Shown: positions 1-10,138 of the stretch, in pieces
Layout: each line of letters starts with the position of its first letter
Numbering within the stretch: the stretch's first letter is position 1
Origin: Falsirhodobacter flavus
Lineage (GTDB): Bacteria; Pseudomonadota; Alphaproteobacteria; Rhodobacterales; Rhodobacteraceae
Assembly (NCBI GenBank): GCA_029846755.1
Contig: JARWBI010000003.1
Location: forward strand, 268,863 to 332,862
Length of the DNA stretch: 64,000 bases
Direction of reading: 5' to 3'
The notes under the pieces: model-generated
What the model was told of the DNA's origin: nothing
Database searches by the model: none
What the model saw: the letters and a program-made list of their open reading frames with translations, nothing else
Program-made: the position numbers and the translations under genes

Positions 1-737
1 ATCGTGATGAGAACGTTGGGCAGCCCGCGATAGGTCGCCAGAAGATAGCTGATGAACAGAAGCGCAAAGCAGACGAGCGCATTCTTCACCGCGAAGACGA
101 CGAAAGGTTCATCCTCGATCCCATAGCGCTGGTGACGGGCGCGGGCGCGAACCGACAGCCAGACGATCGCCCCGGCGGCCAGCGCGCCAAGGATCATCGC
201 GGTCAGGTTCGGCTTCTCGTCCCGGAAGAAGTCCGGCACGAAACCGGTCGAAAGCGATTGGAAAAGTTTCGGGAACGGCCCGACCGACGCGCCCTCCAGC
301 AGCCAGAGGGTCAGACCGCGGAAGACCAGCATCCCGGCCAGCGTCACGATGAAGGATGGAATGCGCCAATAGGCGATCCAGTAGCCCTGTGCCGCGCCGA
401 TCAGCGCCCCGGCAAGAAGGCAGGCGACGAACACGACCGGAACCGGCAATTGCCAATGGACGATCATCACCGCCGCCAGCGCGCCCACGAAGCCCGCGAC
501 GGACCCGACCGAAAGGTCGATATGCCCCGTCACGATCACCAGCAGCATTCCAAGCGCCATGATGATGATATAGCTGTTCTGGAGGAACAGGTTGGTCAGG
601 TTGACCGGGCGCAGCAGCGTTCCGTCGGTCGCGACCTGAAAGAACACCATGATCAGCACAAGCGCGATCAGGATGCCGTATTCGCGCATGTTGCTGCGAA
701 GATAGCTTCCCATCGTCGGCGTTTCAGTGACCGCCAT
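1..737 (-). CDS. gguB: Sugar ABC transporter permease, GguB/XylH-like (partial)
   Basis: Inner-membrane permease of a multiple-sugar ABC importer. About 245 codons are visible, and the gene runs off the left edge without its C-terminus. The start ATG at 737 gives [20 protein letters not shown], followed by hydrophobic segments and the family signature GHIDLSVGS, as in ribose/xylose/ChvE-type permeases. It overlaps the end of the upstream ATPase gene by 14 bp, so the two are probably translationally coupled. Together with the ATPase and the ChvE-type binding protein it forms the gguAB-chvE set known from Agrobacterium and Azospirillum. The symbol is assigned from this neighbourhood; an xylose-type permease is the alternative. 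Confidence 0.88.
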   Translation of the reverse strand, partial: MAVTETPTMGSYLRSNMREYGILIALVLIMVFFQVATDGTLLRPVNLTNLFLQNSYIIIMALGMLLVIVTGHIDLSVGSVAGFVGALAAVMIVHWQLPVPVVFVACLLAGALIGAAQGYWIAYWRIPSFIVTLAGMLVFRGLTLWLLEGASVGPFPKLFQSLSTGFVPDFFRDEKPNLTAMILGALAAGAIVWLSVRARARHQRYGIEDEPFVVFAVKNALVCFALLFISYLLATYRGLPNVLIT

Positions 738-2253
738 GTTTATCCCCCCTCACGATCATCGACATGATCCTTTCCTGCGAGGCATCTTCGCGGCTGAGTT
801 CGCCCACGAAGGCCCCTTCGTTCATCACGTAAATCCGGTCGCACATGCCCAGAAGTTCGGGCATCTCGGACGAGATCATCACGATCCCCCGACCCTGCGC
901 CGCCAGTTCATTGATGATGTTGTAGATTTCGAATTTCGCCCCGACGTCGATGCCGCGCGTCGGCTCGTCCAGGATTAGCACCTTCGGGTCGGTGAACAGC
1001 CATTTCGACAGCACGACCTTCTGCTGGTTGCCGCCCGACAGGTTCATCACCTGCTGGAACACCCCCGGCGTGCGGATGCGCAGGGCGCGGCGGTATTCCT
1101 CGGCCACCTGACGTTCCGCCCCTCGATCCAACACCGAACGGGTGGATACCTTCTGGAGCGCCGAAAGCGTCGTGTTGCGGATGATTGGATCTTCGAGGAT
1201 AAGGCCAAGGCCCTTGCGATCCTCGGTCACATAGGCAAGGCCCGCGTCGATGGCGCGGTTCACGGTGGATGTGTCCACCGCCTGCCCCTCGATCTTCACC
1301 TGCCCCGAGATGTTCTGGCCATAGCTTTTGCCAAAGACGCTCATCGCCAGTTCCGTGCGGCCCGAGCCCATCAGCCCGGCGATGCCAACGACCTCGCCCG
1401 CCCGCACGTTGAACGAGACGTTCTTTATCATCTGCCGTTCGGCCTGTTCGGGGTGCCAGACGTTCCAGCCCTCGACCTCCATCAGAACCTGACCGATATT
1501 CGGGGTCCGGTCGGGATAGCGGCTTTCCATGTCGCGCCCGACCATGTCGCGGATGATCCGCTCTTCGGAGATCGGGGTGGACATGGTGGAAACGGTCGCC
1601 CCGTCGCGCAGCACCGTGACAGTGTCCGCCACGCGCCGGATTTCATTCAGCTTGTGCGAGATGATGATGGAGGTGATCCCCTGGGCCTTCAACTCCAGCA
1701 TCAGGTCCAGCAGTTTCTGGCTGTCGTTTTCCTGAAGGCTCGCGGTCGGTTCGTCCAGGATCAGCAGCTTCACCTTCTTCGACAGCGCCTTGGCGATTTC
1801 CACCAATTGCTGTTTGCCGACGCCCAGTTTGCCTACCGGCGTCGTCGGCGCTTCGGATAGTCCGACCTTCTTCAAAAGCTCTCGCGTGCGGGTATAGGTC
1901 TCGGGCCAGTCGATGACCCCGCCATGGGTGATCTCGTTGCCGAGGAAGATATTCTCGGCAATGGACAGAAGCGGCACGAGCGCCAGTTCCTGATGGATGA
2001 TGATAATCCCGCGATGTTCGCTGTCGGCGATGCCTTTGAAGGCGACGGTATCACCTTCGTAATGGATGTCGCCGTCATAGCTGCCATGGGGATAGACCCC
2101 GGACAGCACCTTCATCAGCGTGGATTTTCCTGCACCGTTCTCGCCGCAGATGGCGTGGATTTCGCCTTGTGCGACGGACAGGTTGACGTTGGACAAAGCC
2201 TTCACGCCGGGAAAGGTCTTGGTGATGCCGCGCATCTCCATGATGGCCGTCAT
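724..2253 (-). CDS. gguA: Sugar ABC transporter ATP-binding protein GguA (MmsA-type)
   Basis: Cytoplasmic tandem ATPase of 509 aa that powers sugar import. The N-terminal domain has Walker [10 protein letters not shown] at residues 37-45 and a [11 protein letters not shown]alker B. The C-terminal domain has the degenerate P-loop GLMGSGRTE usual for the second half of RbsA/XylG/MmsA proteins, then LSGGNQQKV and [11 protein letters not shown]. Full length for the family. The start at 2253 is preceded by AAGGAG. It lies 46 bp downstream of chvE, with a strong hairpin between them, and overlaps the permease start. Substrates inferred from the ChvE partner are arabinose, galactose, glucose, xylose and fucose-type sugars. 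Confidence 0.93.
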   Translation of the reverse strand: MTAIMEMRGITKTFPGVKALSNVNLSVAQGEIHAICGENGAGKSTLMKVLSGVYPHGSYDGDIHYEGDTVAFKGIADSEHRGIIIIHQELALVPLLSIAENIFLGNEITHGGVIDWPETYTRTRELLKKVGLSEAPTTPVGKLGVGKQQLVEIAKALSKKVKLLILDEPTASLQENDSQKLLDLMLELKAQGITSIIISHKLNEIRRVADTVTVLRDGATVSTMSTPISEERIIRDMVGRDMESRYPDRTPNIGQVLMEVEGWNVWHPEQAERQMIKNVSFNVRAGEVVGIAGLMGSGRTELAMSVFGKSYGQNISGQVKIEGQAVDTSTVNRAIDAGLAYVTEDRKGLGLILEDPIIRNTTLSALQKVSTRSVLDRGAERQVAEEYRRALRIRTPGVFQQVMNLSGGNQQKVVLSKWLFTDPKVLILDEPTRGIDVGAKFEIYNIINELAAQGRGIVMISSEMPELLGMCDRIYVMNEGAFVGELSREDASQERIMSMIVRGDKHGGH

Positions 2254-2273
2254 GTGCCGCTCCTTCTTGGATG

Positions 2274-2293
2274 GCGGCCCCCGCAGGGGCCGC
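2274..2293 (-). terminator. Hairpin between chvE and gguA
   Basis: Perfect inverted repeat GCGGCCCC-CGCA-GGGGCCGC in the 46-bp gap between the binding-protein stop and the ATPase start. There is no T-run. Inference: a 3'-stabilising or attenuating hairpin that leaves chvE mRNA more abundant than the ATPase and permease mRNA, a common arrangement in ABC importer operons. Confidence 0.6.
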
Positions 2294-2299
2294 GCAGGC

Positions 2300-3358
2300 T
2301 CATTTCAGCTGGTCTTCGGTGTAATAGCCGGAATCGACCAGGACCTCCTTCAGGTTGGTGCCGTCGACGGCGACCGGCTCCAGCAGATAGGATGGGACCA
2401 CCTTCACACCGTTGTTGTAGGTTTCGGTGTCGTTGATCTCCGGCTCGCCGCCCGAAAGCACGGCATCGACCATGCCGACGGTGACTTTGGCCAGCTCGCG
2501 CGTGTCCTTGAAGATGGTCGAATATTGCTCGCCCGCCTCGATGGATTTGACGGACTGCACTTCGGCATCCTGCCCGGTGACGATGGGCATTTCCTGATCG
2601 CCCGAACCATAGCCGACGCCTTTCAGCGACGACAGGATGCCGATCGACAGCCCGTCATAGGGCGACAGTACGCCGTTCACTTCCTTGTCGGTATAGGTCG
2701 AAGACAGGATGTTATCCATCCGGCTTTGCGCGACTGCCGGGTCCCAACGCAGGGTGCCGACGGTTTCCATGCCCATCTGGCCAGACCCGATCACGATGGA
2801 GCCATCGTCGATCAGCGGCTGGATGACCGACATCGCACCATTGTAGAAGAAGAAGGCGTTGTTGTCGTCGGGCGATCCGCCGAACAGTTCCACATTCCAC
2901 GGTTTGGTGTCCGGGAAGCGTTCCTTCAGCCCGTTCACGAGGCTGGTGGCTTGCAGCACCCCCACCTGGAAATTGTCGAATGTCGCATAATAGCTGACAT
3001 TCTCCGACCCGTTGATCAGCCGGTCATAGGCGATCACCGGAATGTCGGCAGCCGCCGCGTTTTCCAGCGCGTTGGTCAGGGTCGTGCCGTCGATGGACGC
3101 GATGACCAGAACGTCCACGCCCTTCACGATCATGTTCTCGATCTGCGAAAGCTGGTTGGGGATATCGTCCTCGGCATATTGCAGGTCGGTCTCGTACCCG
3201 GCCTCCTGCAGCGCTTTGACCATGTTGTTGCCGTCGTCGATCCAGCGGGCCGAGGACTTCGTCGGCATCGCGATGCCCACCGTGCCCTTGTCCTGCGCGC
3301 CTGCCTGAAGCGCAAACAATGAGACCGCCGTCGCGGCGACCAGAATCCTGAACGTCAT
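2300..3358 (-). CDS. chvE: Multiple sugar-binding periplasmic receptor ChvE
   Basis: Periplasmic substrate-binding protein of about 352 aa. The start at 3358 gives an ideal signal peptide ([22 protein letters not shown]) behind a GGGAGG ribosome binding site; a longer reading frame upstream is not needed. ChvE/XylF-like signatures include [35 protein letters not shown], a [13 protein letters not shown] segment and VTGQDAE. In Agrobacterium ChvE binds several aldoses, drives chemotaxis and stimulates VirA; no vir gene is in this window, so only uptake is inferred. It is first in the chvE-gguA-gguB operon and divergent from gbpR. Confidence 0.94.
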   Translation of the reverse strand: MTFRILVAATAVSLFALQAGAQDKGTVGIAMPTKSSARWIDDGNNMVKALQEAGYETDLQYAEDDIPNQLSQIENMIVKGVDVLVIASIDGTTLTNALENAAAADIPVIAYDRLINGSENVSYYATFDNFQVGVLQATSLVNGLKERFPDTKPWNVELFGGSPDDNNAFFFYNGAMSVIQPLIDDGSIVIGSGQMGMETVGTLRWDPAVAQSRMDNILSSTYTDKEVNGVLSPYDGLSIGILSSLKGVGYGSGDQEMPIVTGQDAEVQSVKSIEAGEQYSTIFKDTRELAKVTVGMVDAVLSGGEPEINDTETYNNGVKVVPSYLLEPVAVDGTNLKEVLVDSGYYTEDQLK

Positions 3359-3464
3359 GTAAACCTCCCGGGTGATGCGCCCTCCAAGCGCCTGCGAAAG
3401 AGCTAGCGCGGAGGCCACATATCAGGCAAATTACATTGATGCCTTTCTGCATATCAAAACCGTC
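3359..3464. promoter_or_regulatory. chvE/gbpR divergent promoter region
   Basis: 106 bp between the divergent chvE and gbpR starts. It is AT-richer than its surroundings (around 3418-3462). In Agrobacterium and Azospirillum, GbpR activates chvE from such a region in response to galactose or arabinose. I could not define a certain LysR T-N11-A box. Confidence 0.5.
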
Positions 3465-4382
3465 ATGCACGATCCCAGCCTGAACTTGAAACTGAATCAG
3501 CTCCGGCTGATCGCGGCCATCGCGGAACATGGCCAGCTTCAGGTTGCGGCGGATATGCTGGCGATCAGCCAGCCCGCCGCCTCGCGTATGCTGGCCGAGG
3601 TGGAGCGTGTGGTGGGTGGGGCGCTTTTCCTGCGCCATCCCAAAGGGATGACGATGACGCTGCTGGGACGCGTGCTGGCGCGGCGGGCGGCGGCGATGAC
3701 GGTTGGCATGCAGGACATGGCGCGTGAATTGCAGCTTTTGCGGCAAGGCAAGGGCGGCGTCGTGCGGGTGGGATCGGTCACCGGGCCGGGGGTGGGATAT
3801 CTTGTTCCCGCGATCCGGCAGCTGAAAGGTGCATCGCCGGATGTGGAGGTGATGGTGGATATTGCGCCGTCGACTCAGCTTCTGCGCGGTCTGGTCGCCG
3901 GCGATTACGACTTCGTCATCGGGCGGCTGCTGCCAGACAGCGATCGGGCGGATTTTTCGGTGGAGCCCGCGGGGCATGAGGTGGTGCGGTTCCTCGTGCG
4001 CCGGGATCACCCGCTGGTCAGCGTGCCGGCACTGCCGCTGGCGGAACTGCGGAATTATGACTGGATCATTCAGGATCGCGGCACGCCGATCCGCGAGGTG
4101 GTGGATGCCCGCATCGGCGGGGCGGAGCCACGCGGGCTCATCACCACGACCTCGCTTCTGCTGATGGTGGCGCTTCTGCTGCAATCCAACGCCATCGCGC
4201 CCATGGCGCAGGAGGTGACGGACCTGATGACCGCCGCCCCCATCGGCGGGTTCGCAGCCCTGGATCTAGCCGAGGAGATCGTCGTGCCCCCCTACTTCAT
4301 CATCGAAACGCGCGGGCGGCAGCTATCCCCCGCCGCCCAGCGTCTGAAAGCCCTGCTGCAAAGCGAGCTACACCAGCGCTGA
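3465..4382 (+). CDS. gbpR: LysR-family regulator GbpR
   Basis: Transcription regulator of 305 aa, normal LysR length. The start at 3465 ([20 protein letters not shown]) leads directly into the winged helix-turn-helix, with [16 protein letters not shown] as recognition region (residues about 20-45). An effector-binding domain follows ([17 protein letters not shown] onward). Adjacent and divergent to chvE, exactly as for the galactose-binding-protein regulator GbpR, so it probably controls chvE-gguAB by sugar availability. Its 3' end overlaps the convergent lldD end by 15 bp. Confidence 0.88.
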   Translation: MHDPSLNLKLNQLRLIAAIAEHGQLQVAADMLAISQPAASRMLAEVERVVGGALFLRHPKGMTMTLLGRVLARRAAAMTVGMQDMARELQLLRQGKGGVVRVGSVTGPGVGYLVPAIRQLKGASPDVEVMVDIAPSTQLLRGLVAGDYDFVIGRLLPDSDRADFSVEPAGHEVVRFLVRRDHPLVSVPALPLAELRNYDWIIQDRGTPIREVVDARIGGAEPRGLITTTSLLLMVALLLQSNAIAPMAQEVTDLMTAAPIGGFAALDLAEEIVVPPYFIIETRGRQLSPAAQRLKALLQSELHQR

Positions 4383-5498
4383 GCGGTCGATCTCGGCAAT
4401 GGTGCGGCAGCCGGTCAGAGCCATCGCGACCCGCATCTCCTTTTCGATCAGGCCCAGCAGGTGCGACACCCCTGCTTGCCCCCCCACAGCCAGCGCGTAA
4501 AGATAGACGCGTCCCAGAAGCGTCATATCGGCGCCCAGCGCAAGCATCCGCACCACATCGAGGCCCGACCGGATACCGCCATCGGCAAGGATCTTGATCT
4601 CTCCCTTCACCGCATCGGCAATGGCGGGCAAGGCGCGGGCAGAGGACAAGACGCCGTCAAGCTGCCGCCCGCCATGGTTCGACACGACGATCCCATCCGC
4701 GCCGAAACGCACCGCGTCGCGCGCATCCTCGGGGTCGAGGATGCCCTTGATAATCATCGGCCCTTTCCAGAAATCGCGGATCCATTCCAGATCCTTCCAG
4801 CTGATCGACGGATCGAAATTCGCGCCCAGCCAGCCCATGTAATCGGCCAGACCCGTCGGTTTGCCCAAATAGGCCGAGATGTTGCCCAGATCGTGCGGAC
4901 GCCCGTGCAGCCCCACATCCCATGCCCATCTCGGATGCAGCGCCGCCTGAAGATACCGCCGCAAAGGCCCACGCGGCCCGGACATTCCCGAACGCAGGTC
5001 GCGATACCGCGCGCCCGGAACCGGCATGTCTACGGTGAACACCAGCACCCTCACCCCCGCCGCCTGCGCCCGTTCCAACGCGTCGCGCATGAAGGCCCGG
5101 TCGCGCAGCACGTAAAGCTGGAACCAGATCGGGCGGGCGGATGCGGCCTGCACTTCCTCGATCGGGCAGACGGATACGGTCGACAGCGTGTAGGGGATGT
5201 TCTTTTCCGCCGCGGCCTTCACGGCCTGCACCTCGCCGCGCCGTGCATACATGCCGCCAAGGCCGATGGGCGCGATGCCCACGGGCATGGACATCGCCTC
5301 GCCGAAGATTTCCACCGATGTGTCGAGCTTGTCCACGTCACGCAGCACCCGCTGGCGCAGGGCGATATCCAGCAGATCGCTTTCGTTCCGCGCCAGCGTG
5401 CGTTCGGCATATGCGCCGCCATCGGCATAATGGAACAGAAACGGCGGAACCCGCCGCCGCGCGGCCTCGCGATAGTCGGTCGATGCGGAAATGATCAT
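4368..5498 (-). CDS. lldD: FMN-dependent L-lactate dehydrogenase (alpha-hydroxyacid oxidase family)
   Basis: Oxidises L-lactate (or a related 2-hydroxyacid) to pyruvate and passes electrons to the quinone pool at the inner membrane. 376 aa. The start at 5498 ([16 protein letters not shown]) is chosen by homology to LldD N-termini; a much longer upstream frame is antisense to the next gene and is rejected. Family motifs include [16 protein letters not shown] (FMN site), [14 protein letters not shown], the catalytic [12 protein letters not shown] with active-site His, and [12 protein letters not shown]. No lactate permease or LldR lies beside it. A mandelate or glycolate-type substrate cannot be excluded. 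Confidence 0.9.
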   Translation of the reverse strand: MIISASTDYREAARRRVPPFLFHYADGGAYAERTLARNESDLLDIALRQRVLRDVDKLDTSVEIFGEAMSMPVGIAPIGLGGMYARRGEVQAVKAAAEKNIPYTLSTVSVCPIEEVQAASARPIWFQLYVLRDRAFMRDALERAQAAGVRVLVFTVDMPVPGARYRDLRSGMSGPRGPLRRYLQAALHPRWAWDVGLHGRPHDLGNISAYLGKPTGLADYMGWLGANFDPSISWKDLEWIRDFWKGPMIIKGILDPEDARDAVRFGADGIVVSNHGGRQLDGVLSSARALPAIADAVKGEIKILADGGIRSGLDVVRMLALGADMTLLGRVYLYALAVGGQAGVSHLLGLIEKEMRVAMALTGCRTIAEIDRSALV

Positions 5499-5619
5499 GC
5501 TGCCCCCCCTTTTCCCTGCAGGCTGCAACCTTTCGCGATGCTGCGCAAGAATGGTGCTGGCCTTTCGCCGCGCCCCGCCCCAAAGTCCCGCCGGGGGACG
5601 TGCAGGGAGGGCGCAGACC

Positions 5620-6471
5620 ATGACCGCGAAAAGCGGAAACGTCGCGTTTGCCGTGTTGCTGGCGTCGATTGCCGCACTGCTGGGCGCCGTCGATGCAGCC
5701 ATCGTCCGGTCGCTGGGCGGCGAGGTGCATCCCTTCATCATTGCCTTCTTCCGGGCCGGGTTCGGCGCGCTTGCGGTGCTGCCGCTTGTGCTGCGCCGAC
5801 CTTCTGTGCTGCGAAGCGTCCATCCGCTGCGCCAGCATGCGGCGCGGGCGGGACTGAAGCTGCTGGCGCTGATCGCGTTCTTTGCGGCCTTTGCGCGCGG
5901 GCCGCTTACGGATGTGACGGCCATCGCCTTCACCTCACCCATCTTCGTGGTGCTGGGCGCGACGGTCATGCTGGGCGAGCGGCTGAACCGCGCGAAGATC
6001 GCAGCCGCCGTCCTTGGATTTCTGGGTGCGATGCTGATCGTGGGGCCGGCCGGGTCCGGGCCGTCGCTGGCACTGGGCCTTGCGCTGTCTGGTGCGGCGC
6101 TGACGGCGCTGATCCAGCTGATGCTGAAATCCATGTCCTCGGGCGACCGGACGGACACGCTCGTGGTGTTGAACCTGCTGCTGAGCGCGCCCATCGCGCT
6201 TTTGATCGCCCTGCCCGTCTGGGACATGCCGGATCGGGCGCAATTCGCGCTTCTGGCGCTGCAAGGGGTGTTGGGCGCTGCGAACATGGCGCTGATGACC
6301 CATGCGATGAGCCTTGCCGACGCCTCGGTCGTGGCGCCCGTCGATTTCCTGCGCCTGCCGCTGGTGGCGCTGGTGGCATGGCTGATCTTTGCCGAAACGG
6401 CGGCGGCGACCACCTGGGCGGGCGGGGCAATCATCTGCGCGGCAGCGCTTCTGGCCTCGCGAGGGCGTTGA
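5620..6471 (+). CDS. EamA/DMT-family membrane transporter
   Basis: Inner-membrane protein of 283 aa with about ten hydrophobic segments in two EamA repeats (residues about 8-140 and 150-280), the usual drug/metabolite transporter layout. The start at 5620 follows a GGGAGG site at good spacing. Signs of the family are the [19 protein letters not shown] and [18 protein letters not shown] segments near the end of each repeat. It is divergent from lldD. Substrate unknown; many relatives export amino acids or metabolites. Confidence 0.88.
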   Translation: MTAKSGNVAFAVLLASIAALLGAVDAAIVRSLGGEVHPFIIAFFRAGFGALAVLPLVLRRPSVLRSVHPLRQHAARAGLKLLALIAFFAAFARGPLTDVTAIAFTSPIFVVLGATVMLGERLNRAKIAAAVLGFLGAMLIVGPAGSGPSLALGLALSGAALTALIQLMLKSMSSGDRTDTLVVLNLLLSAPIALLIALPVWDMPDRAQFALLALQGVLGAANMALMTHAMSLADASVVAPVDFLRLPLVALVAWLIFAETAAATTWAGGAIICAAALLASRGR

Positions 6472-6520
6472 CGACCATAGGCCCGCGCCCTATCTTTGCG
6501 CGGGGCCAACAGGTTTGAAA

Positions 6521-7966
6521 ATGCAGAGTATTCTTCAACCGGAACGCAACTGTTGGCGGATCGGGACGGCGGACAGCTTCTCGGTCATCATTGATGCCGA
6601 AGATTATTTCAACGCCGCCCGCGATGCGATGAAGCGCGCGAAGAAAAGCGTCATGCTGATCGGCTGGGATTTCGACGCGCGCATACGTCTCGGGTCGCCG
6701 GGGCAGGATGATGGTGCCCCGGATCACCTTGGGGAATTCGTCCTTTGGCTGGTGGACCGCACCCCGGATCTGGAGGTGCGGCTGCTGCAATGGAACTCCG
6801 GCATGCTGAAGAACTGGCTGCGCGGGAACAACGCGTGGTATCTGCTGCGGTGGAAATGGCACAAGCAGATCTCGGCCCGGTTCGACGGTGTGCATCCGCC
6901 CGCGGGATCGCATCACATGAAGCTGCTGGTGATCGACGACAGCATCGCCTTCTGCGGCGGCATCGACATGACGATGAAACGCTGGGACAACCGCGACCAT
7001 GCCGATGTCCAGCCGGGGCGCACGACGCCGTCGGGCAAACAGCTGGAACCGTGGCACGATCTGGCCAGCATCTGCTCGGGGGAGAGTGCCAAGAACCTGG
7101 GTGATCTTGCCCGCCGCCGCTGGAAGCGGGCCACGGGCGAGGTGCTGCCGGAGGTAGACGCGGCGCCGCTCGACTGGCCCGCCGCGATCACCCCGCTGGC
7201 CGCCCCGGCGCAGGTCGCGGTGGCGCGGTCCCGCCCCGAGATGAAGGACCAGACCCCGATCCGAGAGATCGAGACACTGTATCTGGACATGATCGGCGCG
7301 GCAAAGAAGCTCATATATGCCGAAAGCCAGTACTTCGCCTCTCGCCGCGTTGCATCGGCGCTCGCCAAGCGGCTGGAGGAGCCGGACGGACCCGAAGTTG
7401 TCATCATCAACCCCGTCAGCGCCGATGGCTGGCTGGAGCCGCTGGCGATGGACACCGCCCGCGCCCGGTTGGTGGAATCGCTTCGCCATCACGACCCGCA
7501 TGGGCGGTTCGGCATCTATCATCCGGTGACGACGGCGGGCCAGCCGATCTATGTCCATGCCAAGCTGATGATCGTGGATGACCGGCTGCTACGGATCGGA
7601 TCTTCCAATTTCAACAACCGGTCGATGCGGCTGGATTCGGAATGCGACGTGGCGCTGGATGCGATGGGCGAGCCCACGCTGTCCGCCAGCCTGCGCGCGC
7701 TGCGCGACGATCTTCTGGCCGAACATCTGGGTTGCCGCCCCGAGCAGGTCACGGATGCCTATGCGCAGAACGGCTCGATGCTGAAGACGATCGAATCCCT
7801 GCGCGGCGAGGGGCGGTCGCTGATCCCTTACGAGACGCCGAACCTTTCGGCGGTCGAAGCGTGGCTGGCGGATAACGAAATCCTCGATCCCGACGGCCCG
7901 GACGAGATTTTCGAGGCGCTGTCGAAACGCGGGCTGTTCCGCGGCAGGCTGCGCCGCCCGGCCTAG
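6521..7966 (+). CDS. Phospholipase D / cardiolipin synthase-like protein
   Basis: PLD-superfamily enzyme of about 481 aa with two HKD motifs. The first is HMKLLVIDD at residue 132, followed by a GGID element; the second is HAKLMIVDD at residue 346, followed by GSSNFNNRS. Both catalytic His-Lys-Asp sets are intact, so it can hydrolyse phospholipids or transfer phosphatidyl groups, for example to cardiolipin. The N-terminus has no membrane segments, unlike ClsA, which favours a soluble phosphatidyltransferase or phospholipase D. Its 3' end overlaps the convergent pmtA by 4 bp, so it sits next to a phospholipid operon. Start ATG at 6521. Confidence 0.87.
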   Translation: MQSILQPERNCWRIGTADSFSVIIDAEDYFNAARDAMKRAKKSVMLIGWDFDARIRLGSPGQDDGAPDHLGEFVLWLVDRTPDLEVRLLQWNSGMLKNWLRGNNAWYLLRWKWHKQISARFDGVHPPAGSHHMKLLVIDDSIAFCGGIDMTMKRWDNRDHADVQPGRTTPSGKQLEPWHDLASICSGESAKNLGDLARRRWKRATGEVLPEVDAAPLDWPAAITPLAAPAQVAVARSRPEMKDQTPIREIETLYLDMIGAAKKLIYAESQYFASRRVASALAKRLEEPDGPEVVIINPVSADGWLEPLAMDTARARLVESLRHHDPHGRFGIYHPVTTAGQPIYVHAKLMIVDDRLLRIGSSNFNNRSMRLDSECDVALDAMGEPTLSASLRALRDDLLAEHLGCRPEQVTDAYAQNGSMLKTIESLRGEGRSLIPYETPNLSAVEAWLADNEILDPDGPDEIFEALSKRGLFRGRLRRPA

Positions 7967-8568
7967 ATCCGCTCCAGCAGCAGCCAGGTCATCAGCCCGG
8001 CGGGCGGCAGCGATGCGCGTTCCACCTCGCGCAGACGCGGATCGCCCAGCACCCGCGCGATGGGGAAATCCGACTGCCAGCCAAGCTGATCCTCCAGCGG
8101 GCGGAACAGTCTTTCCGCTGCCGCCAGAACCCCCCGGGTGGCGGAGAAGTGGTTGACGATCACCACCTGCCCACCCGGTCGGCAGACGCGGGCCATCTCG
8201 GCCACGACCTTCTCCGGCTCGGGCACTACGGAGAGCACATGCATCGCGGTGACGGTGTCGAAGCTGCCATCGGGGAAATCCAGCGCCCGCGCATCCATCT
8301 GGCGCAGCGTCAGTTTGGGCAGCGCCGCCGCCTTTTCACGCGCCCGTTCCAGCATGTCATGCGAAAAGTCGATGCCAGTGACCTCTACCCCCGGACCATA
8401 GAGCGGCAACACCAGCCCGGTACCAACGCCCACCTCCAGCACCCTGCCCCCGCGCGCGCTGACATGGGCGGCGGCGCGGCGCCGTCCGGCATTGGTCACA
8501 CGCCCGAAGGTCGCGTCATAAACCGGCGCCCAGCGGCGGTAAGATGCGGTCACGGCCTCAGGTTTCAT
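7963..8568 (-). CDS. pmtA: Phosphatidylethanolamine N-methyltransferase PmtA
   Basis: SAM-dependent methyltransferase of 201 aa with motif I VLEVGVGTGL (about residues 43-52), then GIDFSHDMLERAREKA and FDTVTAMHVLSVVPEP. These match the Rhodobacter-type PmtA that methylates phosphatidylethanolamine three times to phosphatidylcholine. Context supports this: its start overlaps the end of pssA by 11 bp, in a psd-pssA-pmtA order, so the whole phosphatidylserine, phosphatidylethanolamine and phosphatidylcholine route is co-transcribed. A small-molecule methyltransferase is the alternative if context is ignored. Confidence 0.85.
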   Translation of the reverse strand: MKPEAVTASYRRWAPVYDATFGRVTNAGRRRAAAHVSARGGRVLEVGVGTGLVLPLYGPGVEVTGIDFSHDMLERAREKAAALPKLTLRQMDARALDFPDGSFDTVTAMHVLSVVPEPEKVVAEMARVCRPGGQVVIVNHFSATRGVLAAAERLFRPLEDQLGWQSDFPIARVLGDPRLREVERASLPPAGLMTWLLLERI

Positions 8569-9307
8569 CGCGAACCTCCGTCTTTCGCCATTTCAGGACC
8601 GACCAGATGACCACGCACAGATAGGCCGCGTTCAGCACGACCAGCGTTTCCCACGGCCAGGTGAACAGCACGCCCGCCGCCGCCACGAACAGGACCAGAA
8701 GATAGGGCATCTTGTCGGACGGGATGCGCAGTAGCTTCAGCGACGGCGTCGGAATGCGCGAAATCATCAGAAGCGCCACGCCCATCAGCCACAGCGCCAC
8801 CAAAACGCCGGGAAGCTCCGGCAGGGTCGGGAAGGCACGATCGAACGCGACCGGCATCAGCGCCAGCATCGCCCCTGCGGGCGAAGGAACGCCAGTAAAT
8901 CCCGGGCTGGGCGCATCGCTTTTCGCACCAACGTTGAAGCGCGCCAGCCGCAGCACACAGCAGATGACATAGACCAGCACGGCAATCCAACCCAGTCGGC
9001 TCAGACCATGCAGGGTGGAGAAATAGGTCAGCAGCGCCACCGCCACGCCGAAGTTCAGGAAATCGGCCAGCGAGTCGAGTTCCGCCCCAATGGCGCTTTC
9101 GCTGCGAAGCATCCGCGCCATGCGCCCGTCCAGACCGTCCAGCACGGCGGCCAGCAGGATCAGGCCCACCGCCTCGGGGATGCGGCCTTCGATGGAAAAG
9201 CGGATGGCGGTCAGCCCGGCGCAGATGGCGCCAAGCGTGATGAGGTTGGGCAGAAGCTGCCCAAGGGAAAGACGTCGCGACCGCTGGATGCGGCGACGCA
9301 CCGGCAT
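8558..9307 (-). CDS. pssA: CDP-diacylglycerol--serine O-phosphatidyltransferase
   Basis: Inner-membrane enzyme that joins CDP-diacylglycerol and serine to form phosphatidylserine. 249 aa with about six to eight hydrophobic segments. The complete CDP-alcohol phosphotransferase motif D57-x2-D60-G61-x2-A64-R65-x8-G74-x3-D78-x3-D82 is visible. A basic N-terminus (PVRRRIQRSRR) precedes it, as in other PssA type II proteins. It starts 1 bp after the psd stop and overlaps pmtA. Confidence 0.95.
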   Translation of the reverse strand: MPVRRRIQRSRRLSLGQLLPNLITLGAICAGLTAIRFSIEGRIPEAVGLILLAAVLDGLDGRMARMLRSESAIGAELDSLADFLNFGVAVALLTYFSTLHGLSRLGWIAVLVYVICCVLRLARFNVGAKSDAPSPGFTGVPSPAGAMLALMPVAFDRAFPTLPELPGVLVALWLMGVALLMISRIPTPSLKLLRIPSDKMPYLLVLFVAAAGVLFTWPWETLVVLNAAYLCVVIWSVLKWRKTEVRDET

Positions 9308-9308
9308 C

Positions 9309-10001
9309 TCAGTCCGCCCGGAAATGGCGTGCGCCGCGGATGTTGTCCAGCTCGGCCAGCACGGTTTCGCCCGCGATCATGATCTGGCCTTCGGACACCA
9401 GCGAGGCCACGCCCTGCGGCAGATAGACGTCCAGCCGCGATCCGAAGCGGATCAGACCGAACCGCTCGCCCGCACGAAGCTGTGCGCCTTCCTGCACGAA
9501 GGGCAGGATGCGGCGCGCGACAAGGCCCGCGATCTGGACGCAGGCCACCTCGCGCCCGTCATGCAGCCGGATGCGCAGGGCGTTGCGTTCGTTATGCTCA
9601 GACGCCTTGTCCAATGACGCGTTGAAGAATTTGCCGGGCGTATAGGCCATGCGGACCAGCTGGCCCGAGACAGGGGCGCGGTTCACATGGACGTTGAACA
9701 CCGACATGAAGATCGAGATGCGGGTCATCGGCACCCGTTCCATCCCCAGTTCCGGCGGCGGAACCGCATCGGCGATCTGCGAGATGACGCCGTCCGCAGG
9801 GCTGATGACCAGTTCTTCGCCCACAGGAACCTGCCGAACCGGATCGCGGAAGAAGTAATAGCACCAGATCGTCAGCACGACGCCCAGCCAGCCCAGCGGC
9901 TCCCATACAAGGAACAGCACGAAGGTGATCGCGGCGAAGATGCCGACGAACCTCCACCCCTCGGGGTGCATCGGCTTCAGCACGACGTCTTTCATGTGCA
10001 T
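9309..10001 (-). CDS. psd: Phosphatidylserine decarboxylase proenzyme
   Basis: Decarboxylates phosphatidylserine to phosphatidylethanolamine. 230 aa, the short alphaproteobacterial Psd class. It has two N-terminal membrane segments (about residues 18-50), [23 protein letters not shown], and the self-cleavage Gly187-Ser188 within [11 protein letters not shown], where Ser becomes the pyruvoyl group. The start at 10001 has AAGGAG upstream; an in-frame ATG at 9995 is a second option. First gene of psd-pssA-pmtA. Confidence 0.95.
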   Translation of the reverse strand: MHMKDVVLKPMHPEGWRFVGIFAAITFVLFLVWEPLGWLGVVLTIWCYYFFRDPVRQVPVGEELVISPADGVISQIADAVPPPELGMERVPMTRISIFMSVFNVHVNRAPVSGQLVRMAYTPGKFFNASLDKASEHNERNALRIRLHDGREVACVQIAGLVARRILPFVQEGAQLRAGERFGLIRFGSRLDVYLPQGVASLVSEGQIMIAGETVLAELDNIRGARHFRAD

Positions 10002-10138
10002 CGGGGCGGCTCTCCTTCTACGCGTGTTCGGGTTAAGGGCTTATGGCGCGGATCACAACTCTTGAATTCGTGCAGGCTTGAACCATTGCGCCCGGACCCT
10101 CGCGCTGTATCGTGGCATCCGCAGCCAGGAGGACCGAC

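Noticed and set aside
3359..3418. Upstream 20-residue extension of ChvE
   Set aside because: It would bury the signal peptide; the ATG at 3358 has a strong ribosome binding site.
5499..6509. N-terminal extension of lldD to 713 residues
   Set aside because: The added 337 residues are antisense to the EamA gene and Ser/Ala/Arg-rich noise; ATG 5498 fits the family.
4461..6518. 685-codon plus-strand frame opposite lldD
   Set aside because: Shadow of lldD and the EamA gene; no recognisable motif.
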